Shown here one piece after another: positions 31,390 to 42,900 of a DNA stretch of 64,000 nt. Both the position numbers and the translations under genes were made by a program. The notes beneath the pieces are model-generated. The model was not told where the DNA came from. It was given only the letters and a program-made list of their open reading frames with translations, and did no database searches. This DNA is from Rhypophila decipiens (taxonomy: Eukaryota > Ascomycota > Sordariomycetes > Sordariales > Naviculisporaceae). The stretch is from assembly GCA_033297075.1 (NCBI GenBank), contig MU858047.1, forward strand, positions 372,001 to 436,000, written 5' to 3'. Each line of letters opens with the position of its first letter. Position 1 is the first letter of the stretch.

Positions 31390-33387
31390 CTACCCAGTAA
31401 CCCTCTCCTCAGGATCCCTCCACTCCAATCCCAAGCCCTGAAAAACTCTCCGCTCAGCAGTCAGCATATCCGGCGCGGGCCGGCCCTTCTCATCGGACTC
31501 CAGATCCACGCACTGCCCATCAACCCGGCTCCGGACTCCGCTCGAATCAAACTTGAGCTGCCGCTCCTTCTTGCAATACCTCCTCAGGTCTCTCTGAAAC
31601 GTCGTCCCGCTCGTCCAGCCAAGCACCGCGCAACCCGCCGTCTTCCACGGACTGATAATGATATCCACCCTGCGATGGGGATTCGGATTCTTCTTTCGCT
31701 TCCCCCGCTCCTCTTGACTCCCTTCAAACTCGGGATCCTGCCAGACAACAAGCGCCTTATCGAGTGTATCAAACCCCGTGCCCGCCTCATCCTTGCCCCG
31801 TGAATTCCCCTTCCAAGCAACCGGCATCTGTCCCCGCTCGCTATTCTTCGTGCTCAAAATAAGCGTGTGCGTGATATACCCTTCCGCCTCCAAGCTCAAC
31901 ACAATCTTTTCCACAAATCCCAGGGTAGCCTTCTCGTCGGGGTGACTCAGCACGAGATCAACATCCCCGCTGATTTTCTTGCCCCTCCTGTACCCGCCCA
32001 CAATGACCATCTGAAAACCTTTTACGATCCGGTTTGCATGCTCCAGACACTTGTTCGCAATCCTCTCCACCTCGTCCCTAGGAATGCCCATCAGAAACTC
32101 GTCATAATATTTCACCCCAATCTGCTGCACTCGGGTCAACGAATCCCACCCGTACTCGACAATATCATCGAGATCCCGCCAGCCTCTGTTGTAAAAATCT
32201 CTGGCAGTCGTCTCGCCGACTCCCCAAATCTCATAAAACAACTTTAGCACTGCCAGCCGTGGGTCAGTCTCGTCCTCGACTGCTTCGGCAATTCGCCCGT
32301 TATTATCGCGCCATTCTTGGAACAGCAAGGCAATCTTGGATCCGCACCCGGGTAGTCGGCTGACCTCGTGCGCGCTGGAGAGTTTATACGGGTAGGCGGC
32401 CAACGTGGCGATGGCGCTGGAATAGGCGCGCACGCCGATCTTGTCGCCTGTTAGGGTCCGCGCTGTGCGTATCTTTTTGAGCTCCTCGATGAAGGCGTCG
32501 TTGGGCGGGTTGACGGGTGTCGGACGTTGGCAGGAGAATGTTGTGTGGAGATAGGCTGGGATAGGCGGCAGGTTGCGGTCTACTTCTTCTTCCGAGGTGG
32601 ATTTCTTGAGGAGAGCTGGGCGCACGGGTATGTGTGCTGTCCGGTGGTGGTGGTGGGTATTATGGCTGAACTTTCCGGGATAAGGTCTGCCACTGCCGCC
32701 GGCTGGGGCGTCTTGTAATGCGCGCTTCAGAATTGCCTCTGCTTTGCTGACTGCTGTGGCGGAATTATAAATGCTGGAAGCGGTGGGTAATGGCGGAGGT
32801 TTCATCTCTGTTACCGTTGTCGTTATGGTTGTTGTTTCTGTGTTGATTTTACGACCCTCTATGAGAAGGTATTTCTCGAGTGGGAGCACCTCACCCGCCT
32901 TGATGGAGTCGGTGAACCATGAGAGCTTGACTACCTTGAAAATATGCCCAGAAGCAGCGGATCCAGAGGCAGTCTGTGTCTCTTGTGTGTAGCTGACATG
33001 CGATTCGGTATCAGATGTAGTGTCTGAGTGATACATCTCAAATACACCCTCCGCCGGTTGGGCTATTTTTCTCCTCTTGGACTGAGAGGATGGTGATGTC
33101 CCAGCGGTCCTCTTGCGCTTTGGGCTTGTAGGACCAGCAGCAGCAGTAGCAGCAGCAGGAATGGTTCCTTCATTGTTACTGCCGGGTGCCACTTCTTCTA
33201 TGAAAAACTTATGCTTCCTCAGCTCAAAGAGCGCGCGCTCCTTGCGAGAGACCTTGCCCAGAATGACTTGGGCCTCATTGATGTCGTATGTGAGCGTGGG
33301 TATCTCCTCCTCCAGCTCTTGCATCTCCTCTGAACCGAGATGAGCTGAGAGGAGGAAGATGACGGGGAAGTCAAGATCAGGTGCCAT
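31390..33387 (-). CDS. POL4: Family X DNA polymerase (POL4 / Pol mu-lambda type)
   Basis: 665 aa in one uninterrupted frame. An N-terminal BRCT-like region appears split: residues 1-70 (PVIFLLSAHLG) and about 150-182 (KVVKLSWFTDSIKAGEVLP) flank a roughly 80-residue low-complexity insert. The insert carries basic clusters (SPKRKR, SKRRK) that look like a nuclear localisation signal. The 8-kDa/HhH part includes LPGCGSKIALLFQEW and WGVGETTARDFYNRGW. The palm has GGYRRGKKISGDVDLVLSHP (about 465-490), giving the two metal-binding Asp, and VDIIIS (about 574) the third. GWTSGTTFQRDLRR (about 590) replaces the YF steric gate of Pol beta/lambda and resembles Pol mu/TdT. The role by family is gap filling in non-homologous end joining and base-excision repair in the nucleus. 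It diverges from TFA1. Confidence 0.93.
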   Translation of the reverse strand: MAPDLDFPVIFLLSAHLGSEEMQELEEEIPTLTYDINEAQVILGKVSRKERALFELRKHKFFIEEVAPGSNNEGTIPAAATAAAGPTSPKRKRTAGTSPSSQSKRRKIAQPAEGVFEMYHSDTTSDTESHVSYTQETQTASGSAASGHIFKVVKLSWFTDSIKAGEVLPLEKYLLIEGRKINTETTTITTTVTEMKPPPLPTASSIYNSATAVSKAEAILKRALQDAPAGGSGRPYPGKFSHNTHHHHRTAHIPVRPALLKKSTSEEEVDRNLPPIPAYLHTTFSCQRPTPVNPPNDAFIEELKKIRTARTLTGDKIGVRAYSSAIATLAAYPYKLSSAHEVSRLPGCGSKIALLFQEWRDNNGRIAEAVEDETDPRLAVLKLFYEIWGVGETTARDFYNRGWRDLDDIVEYGWDSLTRVQQIGVKYYDEFLMGIPRDEVERIANKCLEHANRIVKGFQMVIVGGYRRGKKISGDVDLVLSHPDEKATLGFVEKIVLSLEAEGYITHTLILSTKNSERGQMPVAWKGNSRGKDEAGTGFDTLDKALVVWQDPEFEGSQEERGKRKKNPNPHRRVDIIISPWKTAGCAVLGWTSGTTFQRDLRRYCKKERQLKFDSSGVRSRVDGQCVDLESDEKGRPAPDMLTAERRVFQGLGLEWRDPEERVTG

Positions 33388-34502
33388 CTTTTGGTTTCTT
33401 GAATCTCTTGGTTCGTTTCTCCGTTTCCGTCATGAAGAGATTCATAATGGGGCGAACAGTGGGCGGCCGCGCTGTTGATGCTGTGTTTTTATGAAGTTTT
33501 GTGTGACTATCCAAGAAATAGACGTCGAATAAATCAATTACGAATTCACCAAACGGTAGTTATCATGAGGCTCATGAGCTGAGATGAGAGAAAAGCTGAA
33601 TGAGATGAAAGGAGATGCAAATCTCAAAGTGATGACGCGGGGGTTCCCCTGGCAAGAACCAATGACGTGCATTTCCTCATTCACTGGGCTTGGCTTCGAT
33701 CATCTGCGATACGGACCATACGGTAGTCCGCATGAACCCCTTCATGTCTCATTCTCACAAAGGATGTTTTTGATGTTATGAATCATATGTAATGCTTCAA
33801 CATTACATGTAAATCTAGCCTCGGTTTTACATACTGCACCGGATCGAACTTAAAACTCAGAGAGTTGCCCTTTCAATCTTCACAGCCAAGCAGCTCATTC
33901 AACATGGTGCAACTAACACTGTGCTGACTGTGTCTAACCATATCCGGGCTAACATCTCCACAAAATGCGGCTGACGGAAGGTTCCAGGCGCCAGCCTCAA
34001 CAGCATCCATTGTTCCAACCAAGTGGAGAATTTCTGAATCCTGGACATCAAACTTCAGGATTTCATCTCAGACGGAGAAGGCATCTCCGGCAAGAAGTGG
34101 TTGAATGATCGCTATTCTTTCCCGGTGATCTAGCACCGATTCAAGAAGGATGGGTTGAGGGAAGAAGAGTTTGATATAGTTGCGGATAGAACAGACAAAA
34201 AGAAGAAGGAAGCCGAGTCCCAGCACGACGACCGAAGAATCGTCGCCGACCTCAGAAAATCTCACAATACCATACAAGACTTATTCTTTTGCGCATCTAA
34301 CTCAATCCCTCGTTACCGCGCGCGAGTATTTTCATCGACAACGATATTTCATCTCATCATTGAAGCTCCCCACGTCTGATTGATCACAGCACCAAGTACC
34401 TGATCATCTCTTACAGTCTTAACCAACCACCGCACCCACAAACTCATAACTAGAGACAAAAGAAGAAGCCCACAAGACCACCCGCCGTCGGCAACCACCA
34501 CC
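33388..34502. other. Divergent promoter between POL4 and TFA1
   Basis: 1.1 kb separating two divergent starts. No recognisable gene. The last roughly 120 bp before TFA1 are C/A-rich and end in CACCACCATGG, a strong start context. Confidence 0.6.
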
Positions 34503-35549
34503 ATGGAAGTCGCCCAAAGGCTCGTCCGCTCCGTAATGCGGGCCTTCTACACAACCCAAGAGATCCTAGTCATCGACGCGCTAGTAATCCACTCAGCCCT
34601 GCTAGACCTAGACCTCTCCTACCTCCTCAAGATCAACATCAAAGATCTACACAAGCTCTGCGCCTCTCTCCGCGACGCGCGCTTCCTAGTCGTCCACTCT
34701 CGCCCGGAGATGCTAGAAGGAAAAACCCGGCCGATATCCAGAACATACTATTACATCGACTACCGGCAGACCATCGACGCGATAAAATGGCGAGTGCACA
34801 AGACGGACAAGGACATGCAGGTCCACGCCCACCCCGTCGACGAGACAAAGGAATACACCTGTCCGCGGTGCTCCGCCCAGTGGACGCAGATGGAAGTCCT
34901 CGACACTTTCTCGCCGGAGGGATTCCGCTGCGGCCGGTGTGATGCCCTCCTCGAGCTGTCCAAGGAACAAGAAGCACCGGGCCATCAGCAGCTGTCGAGG
35001 ATGAACAACCAGTTCAAGTTCATGACGGACCTGCTCCAGCAGATCGATAGCATGGTCATCCCCGAGTGCACCTTTGAGAATGCGATCCAGCACGCCCGTC
35101 CTATTGAGAGGGAGTCGACGCACGAGGTGCAGCAGAGCATACCGCTGGAGTACTCGATTCATAACAAACCGTCCGCGGTGAAGGGGCTGACGGATACGGG
35201 ACCGAAGACGATGCAGGTTACCATTTCGGATGGGAACGACGAGCAAGAGACGCTGGAGAGTCGGAAGCGTAAGGAACGTCTGGCCGCGGAGAATGCTTTG
35301 CCTAGTTGGATCACGAATAGCTCGGTGCCCACGACGGCGGCTGGAGCAGCTGCCAGCAGGGGGGACGAGGGGGACGATGATAGGCCTGCCAAGAAGATCA
35401 AGAGTGAAGTTAAACTGGAGGGTGGTGATGATGATGACGAGGATGATATGATCTTTGAGGATGTCGGGCCTACGACGAAGAAGACCAAAGTGGAAGCTGG
35501 TGCTGGTGAGGAGGAGGAAGATGATATAGATTTTGAGGATGTTGTATAA
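34503..35549 (+). CDS. TFA1: Transcription initiation factor TFIIE subunit alpha
   Basis: 348 aa, one exon. An N-terminal winged-helix region (about 1-100, with KINIKDLHKLCASLRDARFL and TYYYIDYRQTIDAIKWRV) is followed by a four-cysteine zinc ribbon (about 118-145: CPRC...CGRC). A helical segment (NNQFKFMTDLLQQID) and an acidic, charged C-terminus complete it. The tail contains two similar acidic blocks, DDMIFEDVG and DDIDFEDVV. TFIIE joins the RNA polymerase II preinitiation complex, recruits TFIIH and stimulates its activities; the acidic tail of alpha is known in other species to bind the TFIIH p62/Tfb1 PH domain. The start lies in a good context (CACCACCATGG). It is divergent from POL4 and convergent with GPC1. 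Confidence 0.95.
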   Translation: MEVAQRLVRSVMRAFYTTQEILVIDALVIHSALLDLDLSYLLKINIKDLHKLCASLRDARFLVVHSRPEMLEGKTRPISRTYYYIDYRQTIDAIKWRVHKTDKDMQVHAHPVDETKEYTCPRCSAQWTQMEVLDTFSPEGFRCGRCDALLELSKEQEAPGHQQLSRMNNQFKFMTDLLQQIDSMVIPECTFENAIQHARPIERESTHEVQQSIPLEYSIHNKPSAVKGLTDTGPKTMQVTISDGNDEQETLESRKRKERLAAENALPSWITNSSVPTTAAGAAASRGDEGDDDRPAKKIKSEVKLEGGDDDDEDDMIFEDVGPTTKKTKVEAGAGEEEEDDIDFEDVV

Positions 35550-36478
35550 GCTATTGTTGGTTGAGTGAGAGGAGCCGCGGGAAGGATCCTCTCTTATTAT
35601 TATACCGACCAGCGTTTTAAAAACAAAAGTTACATAGAACAGGCGGGCTTTTGGGAACAGAGAAGCAACCGGCATGATCTTTTATTGTTATGGCGAACTA
35701 GAATGCATCACGGGGGCCTTTATAGCACGGTAATGTCCAAGAGGAATGCGTATGTATCCATGCAGAATGAACTACCCATGAATGGAATAGAGACGCCCAT
35801 GAGAGGTGAAATGCACAGTTGGTTTTTCTGTGGGAAACTGATAACTTTGGACAAGTCTATAAAAAGAATGTGAGATTCAGGGGTATATTTAATACTGATG
35901 ATGAGATAATAACGATAATAATAACAACAGTGGGAGAAAACACCTTGGCAGACTATTCATTTCCGATAGAGGTCTCGTGTCTCGAAGCGCCATCCCAGCA
36001 TGAGCCTTCCTCCCACTTGCTCAAGGACTTCGACTCGGGACCCACGAGAGAGACATCAAGACATCCATCCTGTGGTGCTGAGACCACTCCAAAAAGACAA
36101 CCAGGCCGCAAACCAAAGTAGAAAATATCATAGGGATCGGGAAGTAAACAGCAAAAAGCAAAACAAGAACACCAAAACAATCAGCCCTCCGTTCCATGTC
36201 TCGTTCCCGGTACTGTCTATTTGCAAAAGCCGTTGAAAAGCCAAGGGGGAATGAAAACCAAAGAACAGCCCCGAGCAATAAAAAAGCCGTGTTATCCCAT
36301 AGCTCGGTCGCGTTAGATGTATCCTACCCTGTCCACGAGACGTAGTCCCAAGACCCCATTTCTGAGGGCAACTCAAATAGTGAAGAAAATGTATAATTAA
36401 AAACTCATAATACCCAAATCCTTCTCCTCCCAAGAAATCTAACATACCAAACCAAAATTCTTGTCTCAAGGACCCTCT
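35550..36478. other. Convergent 3' spacer (TFA1 / GPC1)
   Basis: 929 bp between two converging stops. Only short frames; AT-rich patches near 35.9 and 36.4 kb. Presumably both 3' UTRs. Confidence 0.6.
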
Positions 36479-38239
36479 TCAAGACTCCTGAAAGACCGGC
36501 TGCACAGGTAGCTTTCTCCTCCGGCTATCACCAATACTCCTCTCCCCACTACTCCCACTCGCAACAGCACCGACAACATCCCGAGCACCACCATCCTCAA
36601 CAACGTTATCATCCCCGCTCTCGTCATTCAACAGCGGGATATTGTCCACACTGCTGCCAGCATAACTACTCGCCACTTCTTCATCATGCTCTTCCTCCTG
36701 GCCGCTCAAAACCGCATCAGCGACCGACACGGTATTCTTGCCCTCCTCAACCAGCTCCGACTTGCTACTATTCCCTTCCAAGACCGGACTATTCCCTGCC
36801 GTGAAATCGCCCGCGACCGGGGAATTCTGCCACTTGGTCACCTCTGCCTTCATCGCCTCCAACTCCTTCTGAAACCTCTTCCCAAACACGTCAATGTAAT
36901 ACGTGCTCCCGTTGTACACAGACCAGGCGAAGACACTCAACAAGAAAATGCCCGACAGCCAGCGGTAGGTGAACCACAGCGGACAAGGCAACATGGTCAA
37001 GACGGCGTATGCATACTGTATAAACATAAACGCCGGCTCTTGAAGTGGGCCGGGCAGAGACAAGACGATGCGGCCGATCCAGACTTTGCTGTACGACTTG
37101 AGCAGCCAAGTGAAAGAAGTGGGTCGACCGGCTGCAATCTTGTCGCGCCGACGGACGGTGATAAAAAAGTAGTATCCCAGCTGCCAGATGGCGTACGGAA
37201 TGGTGGACCAGGCCAGCATGGACATCATGTTGGCGTAATGTGTCGGCGAGCCGGGAGGGGACGTCTTGATGGTCCAGATGGCCGGGAAGCGTTCTTTCTG
37301 GACGGCCGGGTCGAGAAGATGCACGATGCAGTGGAGGGTGGCACACGGCATAATGTGAATGAAGAGCGAGGTGACCTTGTCGAAGCTGTGGAAGACGAGC
37401 GAGTTGCGCCACATGATGATGGCCACGGCGTTGTTGCCAAAGGCTAGACAGAACACGGCCGTGAACAAGCGTTTGGAGCCCGGAAACACCCAGATACTCA
37501 GTAGGAGGAGAAAGTTGACAAAGTAGCAGAGGTCGGCGAGGAAATAGTGGTACCCCCGCTTGTGGTACGTGTACCAGCGGATGGGCATGAAATAAAGGAT
37601 CTGGGCTGTGTACCAGATGTGGAAGATATCCGCGTGTCCGCCGATCAGATAACCGCTCATAAAGATGTTCATAACGCCGCAGATGAACGAGATCTTCTCG
37701 CGAAGCGTGATGGATTTGGTGTCGTTCCACCGGGTGCCCAGCTTCTCGACACTCGTGCGCATGCGCTTTCGGTACCTATCCAGCTGCTCCTCGGCCGAGG
37801 GGACACGCCTCCGCCACTCGTCCACCATGCGCTCACGAGCCATGTGGCTTTTGTTCTTGAGGGCCTCGCGTGATTTGCGCACCTTCTCCGTCTGTGCCGA
37901 GATTCCCTTTTGCAACTTCTCGAGCTGCTGCGGCAGTGCAAAGTTGTCGAGGAGGTCGAGCACGCTGAGCCGGTCGAGTGGTGGGAAGGCCTCCCAGTCT
38001 TCCTGGAAGGAGCTGCTGCCCGAGAAGGAGCACGTTCGTGAGAGCCGCGGGCTAGATTTGGGGTCTGCTGGTCCCAGAGTGGGAGTCTCGGCGGCATTGT
38101 CAACGGCCGAGTCGGCGAGTGTTCTGTCGACGGTCGTGGTACTGGAGGGACTTCCGCTCGCGTCTGGGGTCATGATGGCCTCGCTGTCTGTCGACGCGCC
38201 CTCCGACTTGTGGTTGGGCTCTGTATCCCCCATTTTCAT
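36479..38239 (-). CDS. GPC1: Glycerophosphocholine acyltransferase (GPC1 / DUF2838)
   Basis: 586 aa in one exon. A Ser/Thr-rich N-terminal region (1 to about 165, cytosolic and with a coiled-coil-like charged part RERMVDEWRRRVPSAEEQLD) precedes a multi-pass membrane domain (about 180-460). The latter includes YLIGGHADIFHIWYTAQILY, PIRWYTYHKRGYHYFLADL and WRNSLVFHSFDKVTSLFIHI, the conserved core of the family. The acidic Ser-rich C-terminus is variable. Yeast Gpc1 acylates glycerophosphocholine with acyl-CoA to lysophosphatidylcholine, recycling phosphatidylcholine after deacylation. The ER-type topology here is inferred from hydrophobic segments. The start is taken as the first ATG; a second ATG is two codons later. 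Confidence 0.92.
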   Translation of the reverse strand: MKMGDTEPNHKSEGASTDSEAIMTPDASGSPSSTTTVDRTLADSAVDNAAETPTLGPADPKSSPRLSRTCSFSGSSSFQEDWEAFPPLDRLSVLDLLDNFALPQQLEKLQKGISAQTEKVRKSREALKNKSHMARERMVDEWRRRVPSAEEQLDRYRKRMRTSVEKLGTRWNDTKSITLREKISFICGVMNIFMSGYLIGGHADIFHIWYTAQILYFMPIRWYTYHKRGYHYFLADLCYFVNFLLLLSIWVFPGSKRLFTAVFCLAFGNNAVAIIMWRNSLVFHSFDKVTSLFIHIMPCATLHCIVHLLDPAVQKERFPAIWTIKTSPPGSPTHYANMMSMLAWSTIPYAIWQLGYYFFITVRRRDKIAAGRPTSFTWLLKSYSKVWIGRIVLSLPGPLQEPAFMFIQYAYAVLTMLPCPLWFTYRWLSGIFLLSVFAWSVYNGSTYYIDVFGKRFQKELEAMKAEVTKWQNSPVAGDFTAGNSPVLEGNSSKSELVEEGKNTVSVADAVLSGQEEEHDEEVASSYAGSSVDNIPLLNDESGDDNVVEDGGARDVVGAVASGSSGERSIGDSRRRKLPVQPVFQES

Positions 38240-39903
38240 AGATGGTGTACTTTACGCCGCCGATGATGTGTCAACAAAGTTGAAATTATGCTGCGCAGAG
38301 AACGCCACGTGCCGGCCGGGGAAGAGGTTCTGCACTGGCAACAAAGTTCAGCCACTTTCGACCCCAACAACCTGCCTCCTGAATGCCTTTGTTTTCTTGT
38401 GTTATATTCTGCCTTCGGATGACAGATTTGTAGGGTGATTTTGATTTATATTGTTTCGATTCAATCTGATCGTCGCCGAGCTGGAGTTCCAGAAGGTGAA
38501 GGAAAGGTTTGAGCTCTGTCGTCGAGTTTCCAACTTGTTCTTCTGCAAGCCAAAGAAAAAAAAGGGTTGAATAGGTTCTTGTACGTAAAATAGGATCGCG
38601 GCGGGACTTGAAATAGGCAGCAACTGCAAAACTGGTGAGTAAGTCGAGAGGATGATTGGAGATGGCAGATGATACAAAATCGAGAAACTGTCAAGTAATA
38701 AGTGAGGAACAGCAATGAGCTTGTGATGCAATGGGGCGCACACAAAGGACGGGGATCCTTTCCTTTGGCTGGCCAACTTTCACAAGCCTGCGAAAGCCCT
38801 GGCAGAAGGTACTTTTTATGGCAAGAAGCAAGGGCCCTGACGTCTGCCCTTGTAAGTCAGGAGCGGGTCGGTAGTGCATGAATTAGCGGCACCTCACTGG
38901 CCAGCGAGGGCCCGCTGTAACTTGTAACTGGCTACACCAACACTGCAGCTGTTCGGCGTGGCCCGTTTGTCCAATTTCACTGGTGTAAATCGCATTTTGT
39001 CTCAACTCGCCATTGTGGTTGCATCCTGGCGATGCAGAAGGGAGAGTCATGTGGACCTTCCCATGGCTGCCATGTGTGTGTAGATAATTGTTGAGGAGTG
39101 TACTTGTCTGGAAGTCAGCGGAGTCATTCTCGTTACATATGTTATTCAGTGACTTCCAAGACTTTGCTGCAAGGCTGAGGAAAGAGGTTGAGGTTGCCCC
39201 ATCATGAACCTTGACGACCTGCACGCAACAAAGACTTGGCAAGAGTACGGAGTATCACAACATGGGAAACTGCAACATGAAAGCCGAGGATTCGGTATCA
39301 GGTATGGTTTCATTCGCAATCCGTCGTAGAGAGCGTACTTGAACGCGGCATTAGGACTCGCAATCCAATGATGACTCTTTTGGAAATCTACAGAATAGCT
39401 CTAGCTCGCCGCATAAACGACTTGATCCTTGGATCACCTTGAAACAACAACACCAGTTTGTACTCCGTATACTTCACTCCACTCTTGAGCAAGAAGCCAA
39501 GAACGCGTTTTCGTTCCTGTGTCTTCACCCAAAACCAAGCCGGAACCAGCCGATACCTACCGTCTCCGCCGTTTGGGGTATTTATGGCCCGTGCTCAACC
39601 CCCACCAACAACCTCGTGGCGGGCGAAACGGCAGAACGCCTCTTGCTGAGCGCGCCGTGCAGTAAATTTATGGATCAATCGCGACAACTTTGGGAGCCAG
39701 TTAGCCGCGCAATTGACGGGCCACCAACCAGATCCTTAACAACATTAACAGTCTCACAGCCATCTCACCAGAACCTCTCTTTCTATGGTCGCGCAATATT
39801 GTCACAGTTCATAACGCGCCGTTGAGTTTTCCTCCCACATCAGTTCTTCAACGACGCGATCTACCGACGATAGACTCGTTCGCGCCCGTGACAAATCGCG
39901 ACC
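38240..39903. other. Divergent promoter between GPC1 and SMC1
   Basis: 1.66 kb shared upstream region. Two TACGGAGTA-type motifs occur at 39246-39254 and 39461-39469. A 128-codon plus-strand ORF (39439-39825) ends 78 bp before the SMC1 start; I do not recognise it and it may be an upstream ORF or chance. Confidence 0.55.
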
Positions 39904-42900
39904 ATGGGCAAGCTTATACGTTTAGAGCTTTTCAGTATGTGCCATAGTCGCTGTCGCATATCAGTCTTGGGAAGCAAATACTAATGGTCTGATTTTCAGA
40001 TTTCAAATCTTACAAAGGGCATCATACCCTCTTGTTTGGTGATTCATATTTCACCTCCATCATCGGCCCCAATGGCTCGGGAAAATCTAACTCGTATGTC
40101 CTTTTTTTTGCACCGTATCGCTGCGCCACATCATGCTAATCGCGATCTTTCAGGATGGACGCGATATCATTCGTGCTTGGTATCAAATCGTCACATCTTC
40201 GATCTTCCCAGCTCCGCGACTTGGTGTACCGCGGCCGGGTCATGAAAACATCCAAGATTCAGGACGACGGAACGGCAGCCCCCGCGACTAATGGTCATGC
40301 TAACGGCTACCAGGACGGCGAGGAAGACGAATCCTCGCAGAGGGCATCAAGAAATGATCCCAAAACGGCCTGGGTCATGGCGGTGTACGAGGACGACGCG
40401 GGCGACGTGCAGAGATGGAAGAGGGGTATCACCAGCAATGGCTCCAGCGAATATCGCATCAACGATCGCGTCGTGACAGCTCAACAATACAATGAAGCCC
40501 TCGAAGCCGAAAACATCTTGATCAAGGCCCGCAACTTTCTGGTCTTCCAGGGTGACGTGGAAGCCATCGCGTCGCAATCGCCTCAGGACCTCACCCGATT
40601 GATTGAACAGATCTCTGGGAGTCTGGAATACAAGGCCGAATACGAGAGACTCAAGGTAGAGGTGGAGCAGGCAAATGAGAACCAGAACTTCCAGCTGCAC
40701 AGGAGACGGGGCATCAATTCGGAAATCAAGCAATACCAGGAGCAGAAGAGGGAAGCCGAACTTTTCCAAACGAAGACGGATGAGCGGGATAAGGCGATTG
40801 TCACCCAAATTCTGTGGAAACTCTACCACTTTCAACGGGTCATGGATGAGTCAAGTGCCCAGATTCACGAGCACCAGGAGAATCTAAAGGAGTTCCGCCG
40901 AAATGTCGAAGCTTTCGAGAAGAAGCTGGAACTGGCCCGTAAAGAGCAGGCCAAGGTTGGACGCGAGGTTGGCAAGCTCGAGCGGAATATAAAGGAGAAA
41001 GAAAAGAGCATCAAGGATAAAGAGGATAGTCTAGTTCCCATCGACGAGAAGATCGCGCAGAGCAATCAGAACATGGCGGCGCTGAGGAAGCGAATCGAGG
41101 AAGTCAAGAAGGGTCGGGATGCGCAAAAGGCCAACATACAGAAGCTGAAAAAGGACCTCGCCAATGTCGAAAAGGCCCACCAACAGTTTGAGAAGCAGTG
41201 GACAGAAACTCTCAAAAAGCAAGGCAAGGAACTTAGCGACGCGGACCGCAAAGAGTACAATACTCTCCAAGCAGAGGCCATGAAAAAGGCGTCCGACAAT
41301 CGAACCAAGCTGGCCAATCTGCAGAGGCAACTTAAGAGTGACGAGGCAACGGCAAACAGTTTGAAAGGAAAGATTGACAACTTTGAGGCTGCTATCGACA
41401 AGTTTCAGAGCGAGGTGCAGGGCATAAAGGATCTCAAAGAGGCCAGCCAGGAATCGGTACGCCAGCTAAGTAGCGAGATCGATACCAAGAAGAAGGAATA
41501 TACCAATCTCCAGTCGGAACGGATCAGAATCAACAACCATCGGACGGAACTGGACGAAAAACTGCAACAAGTGCTGAGGAAGCTCGAGGATGCCGAAGGC
41601 AACCAGCGCCAAAGCAACAGGGAGGCGAGAATGAAGAACGTCCTCAATGATCTCAAGCGCCTTTATCCAGGAGTCCGGGGCCGGGTGGGTGAACTCTGCA
41701 GGCCCAAGCAGAAAAAGTTTGACGAGGCCGTAGCCACCGCGCTGGGCCGCGATTTCGACTCTGTTGTCGTTGATACCCAGGAGATGGTCTACGACTGTGT
41801 GCAATATCTCAAGGACCAGCGCGTCCCGCCCATGACATTTATTCCTCTGGACAACATCAAGGTCGGCACACCAAACTCGGCTATTAAGGGTATTCCGGGT
41901 GTACGGTTTACGATTGACTGCATTGATTTTGATGCATCACTCGAACGTGCGATTGCGTATGCTTGCGGAGGGTCCGTGGTGTGTGACACGCGAGACATTG
42001 CCCTGGATGTGGTGAACGTCAAAATGATTCCCGTCAAGGCTGTGAGCTTGAAAGGCGATGTAGCCCACAAAAACGGTACCATGACAAGCGGCCGAGTATC
42101 GGATGACAACTCAAAGCGCCGCTTCGACCAACAGGAGGTCGAGAATCTCCAGCGGGCAGCCGAGAAGTTCCGCAACGAGATCGCAAAGCTTCCTCCTCCC
42201 AACCGCATGGGTAACTCGGAGGAGACTCTCCAGAACGACATCCGCTCCTTGGAACAGCGACTGAGGGCGCATCAGAGCGAGCTTGCTGGATTTGATAAGA
42301 ACCTCAAGAGCAAGCAGAAGGAGCTCGACCACTTCGAACGAGAGCTCAACGAGTACGAGCCCAAGTATGAGGAGAAAGCGGGCGAGGTGGACCGCATCCG
42401 CACCACGGTTGCCAAGTTCGAGAAAGCGATATCAGACGTGGAAGATAAGATCTTCGCCGGATTCTGCAAGAGGCTAGGCTATGAAAACATTAGAGCTTAT
42501 GAGGCTCAACAGGGCAGCCTTGAGCAGGAAGCCGCGCAGAAGCGTCAGGATTTCGAAGTACAGAAGCAGCGGCTCGAGAGCAACATCAAATGGGAAACCG
42601 AACAATACAACAGCACCAATCAGCGGGTCGAGACGTTGGAGGCTACCGTCATGCGCCACGAGAAGGACATCGCCGCCTATCAGAAGGAGAAGTCCGAAAT
42701 CGAAGAGTCGCAGTCACGAGACCAGGAGGAACACGACGACCTGGAGGACACCCTCGAAGAAGTCAAGGCCGACCATGCAGAAAAGTCAAAGAAGGTTGCA
42801 GAAGCAAAGGCAGATCTCCAGAAGCGAAGCCGGGATATCGATGCCAGACTAAAAGAGATAAGCAACCTCGAGGCGACCGTCCAAAAGAACAGCTCTGGGA

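Noticed and set aside
34713..35675. 320-codon minus-strand frame antisense to TFIIE-alpha
   Set aside because: Shadow of the TFA1 coding frame; Arg/Leu-rich with no domain.
36686..38438. Plus-strand frames of 253 and 257 codons antisense to GPC1
   Set aside because: Both overlap the GPC1 membrane-protein frame and lack any recognisable pattern.
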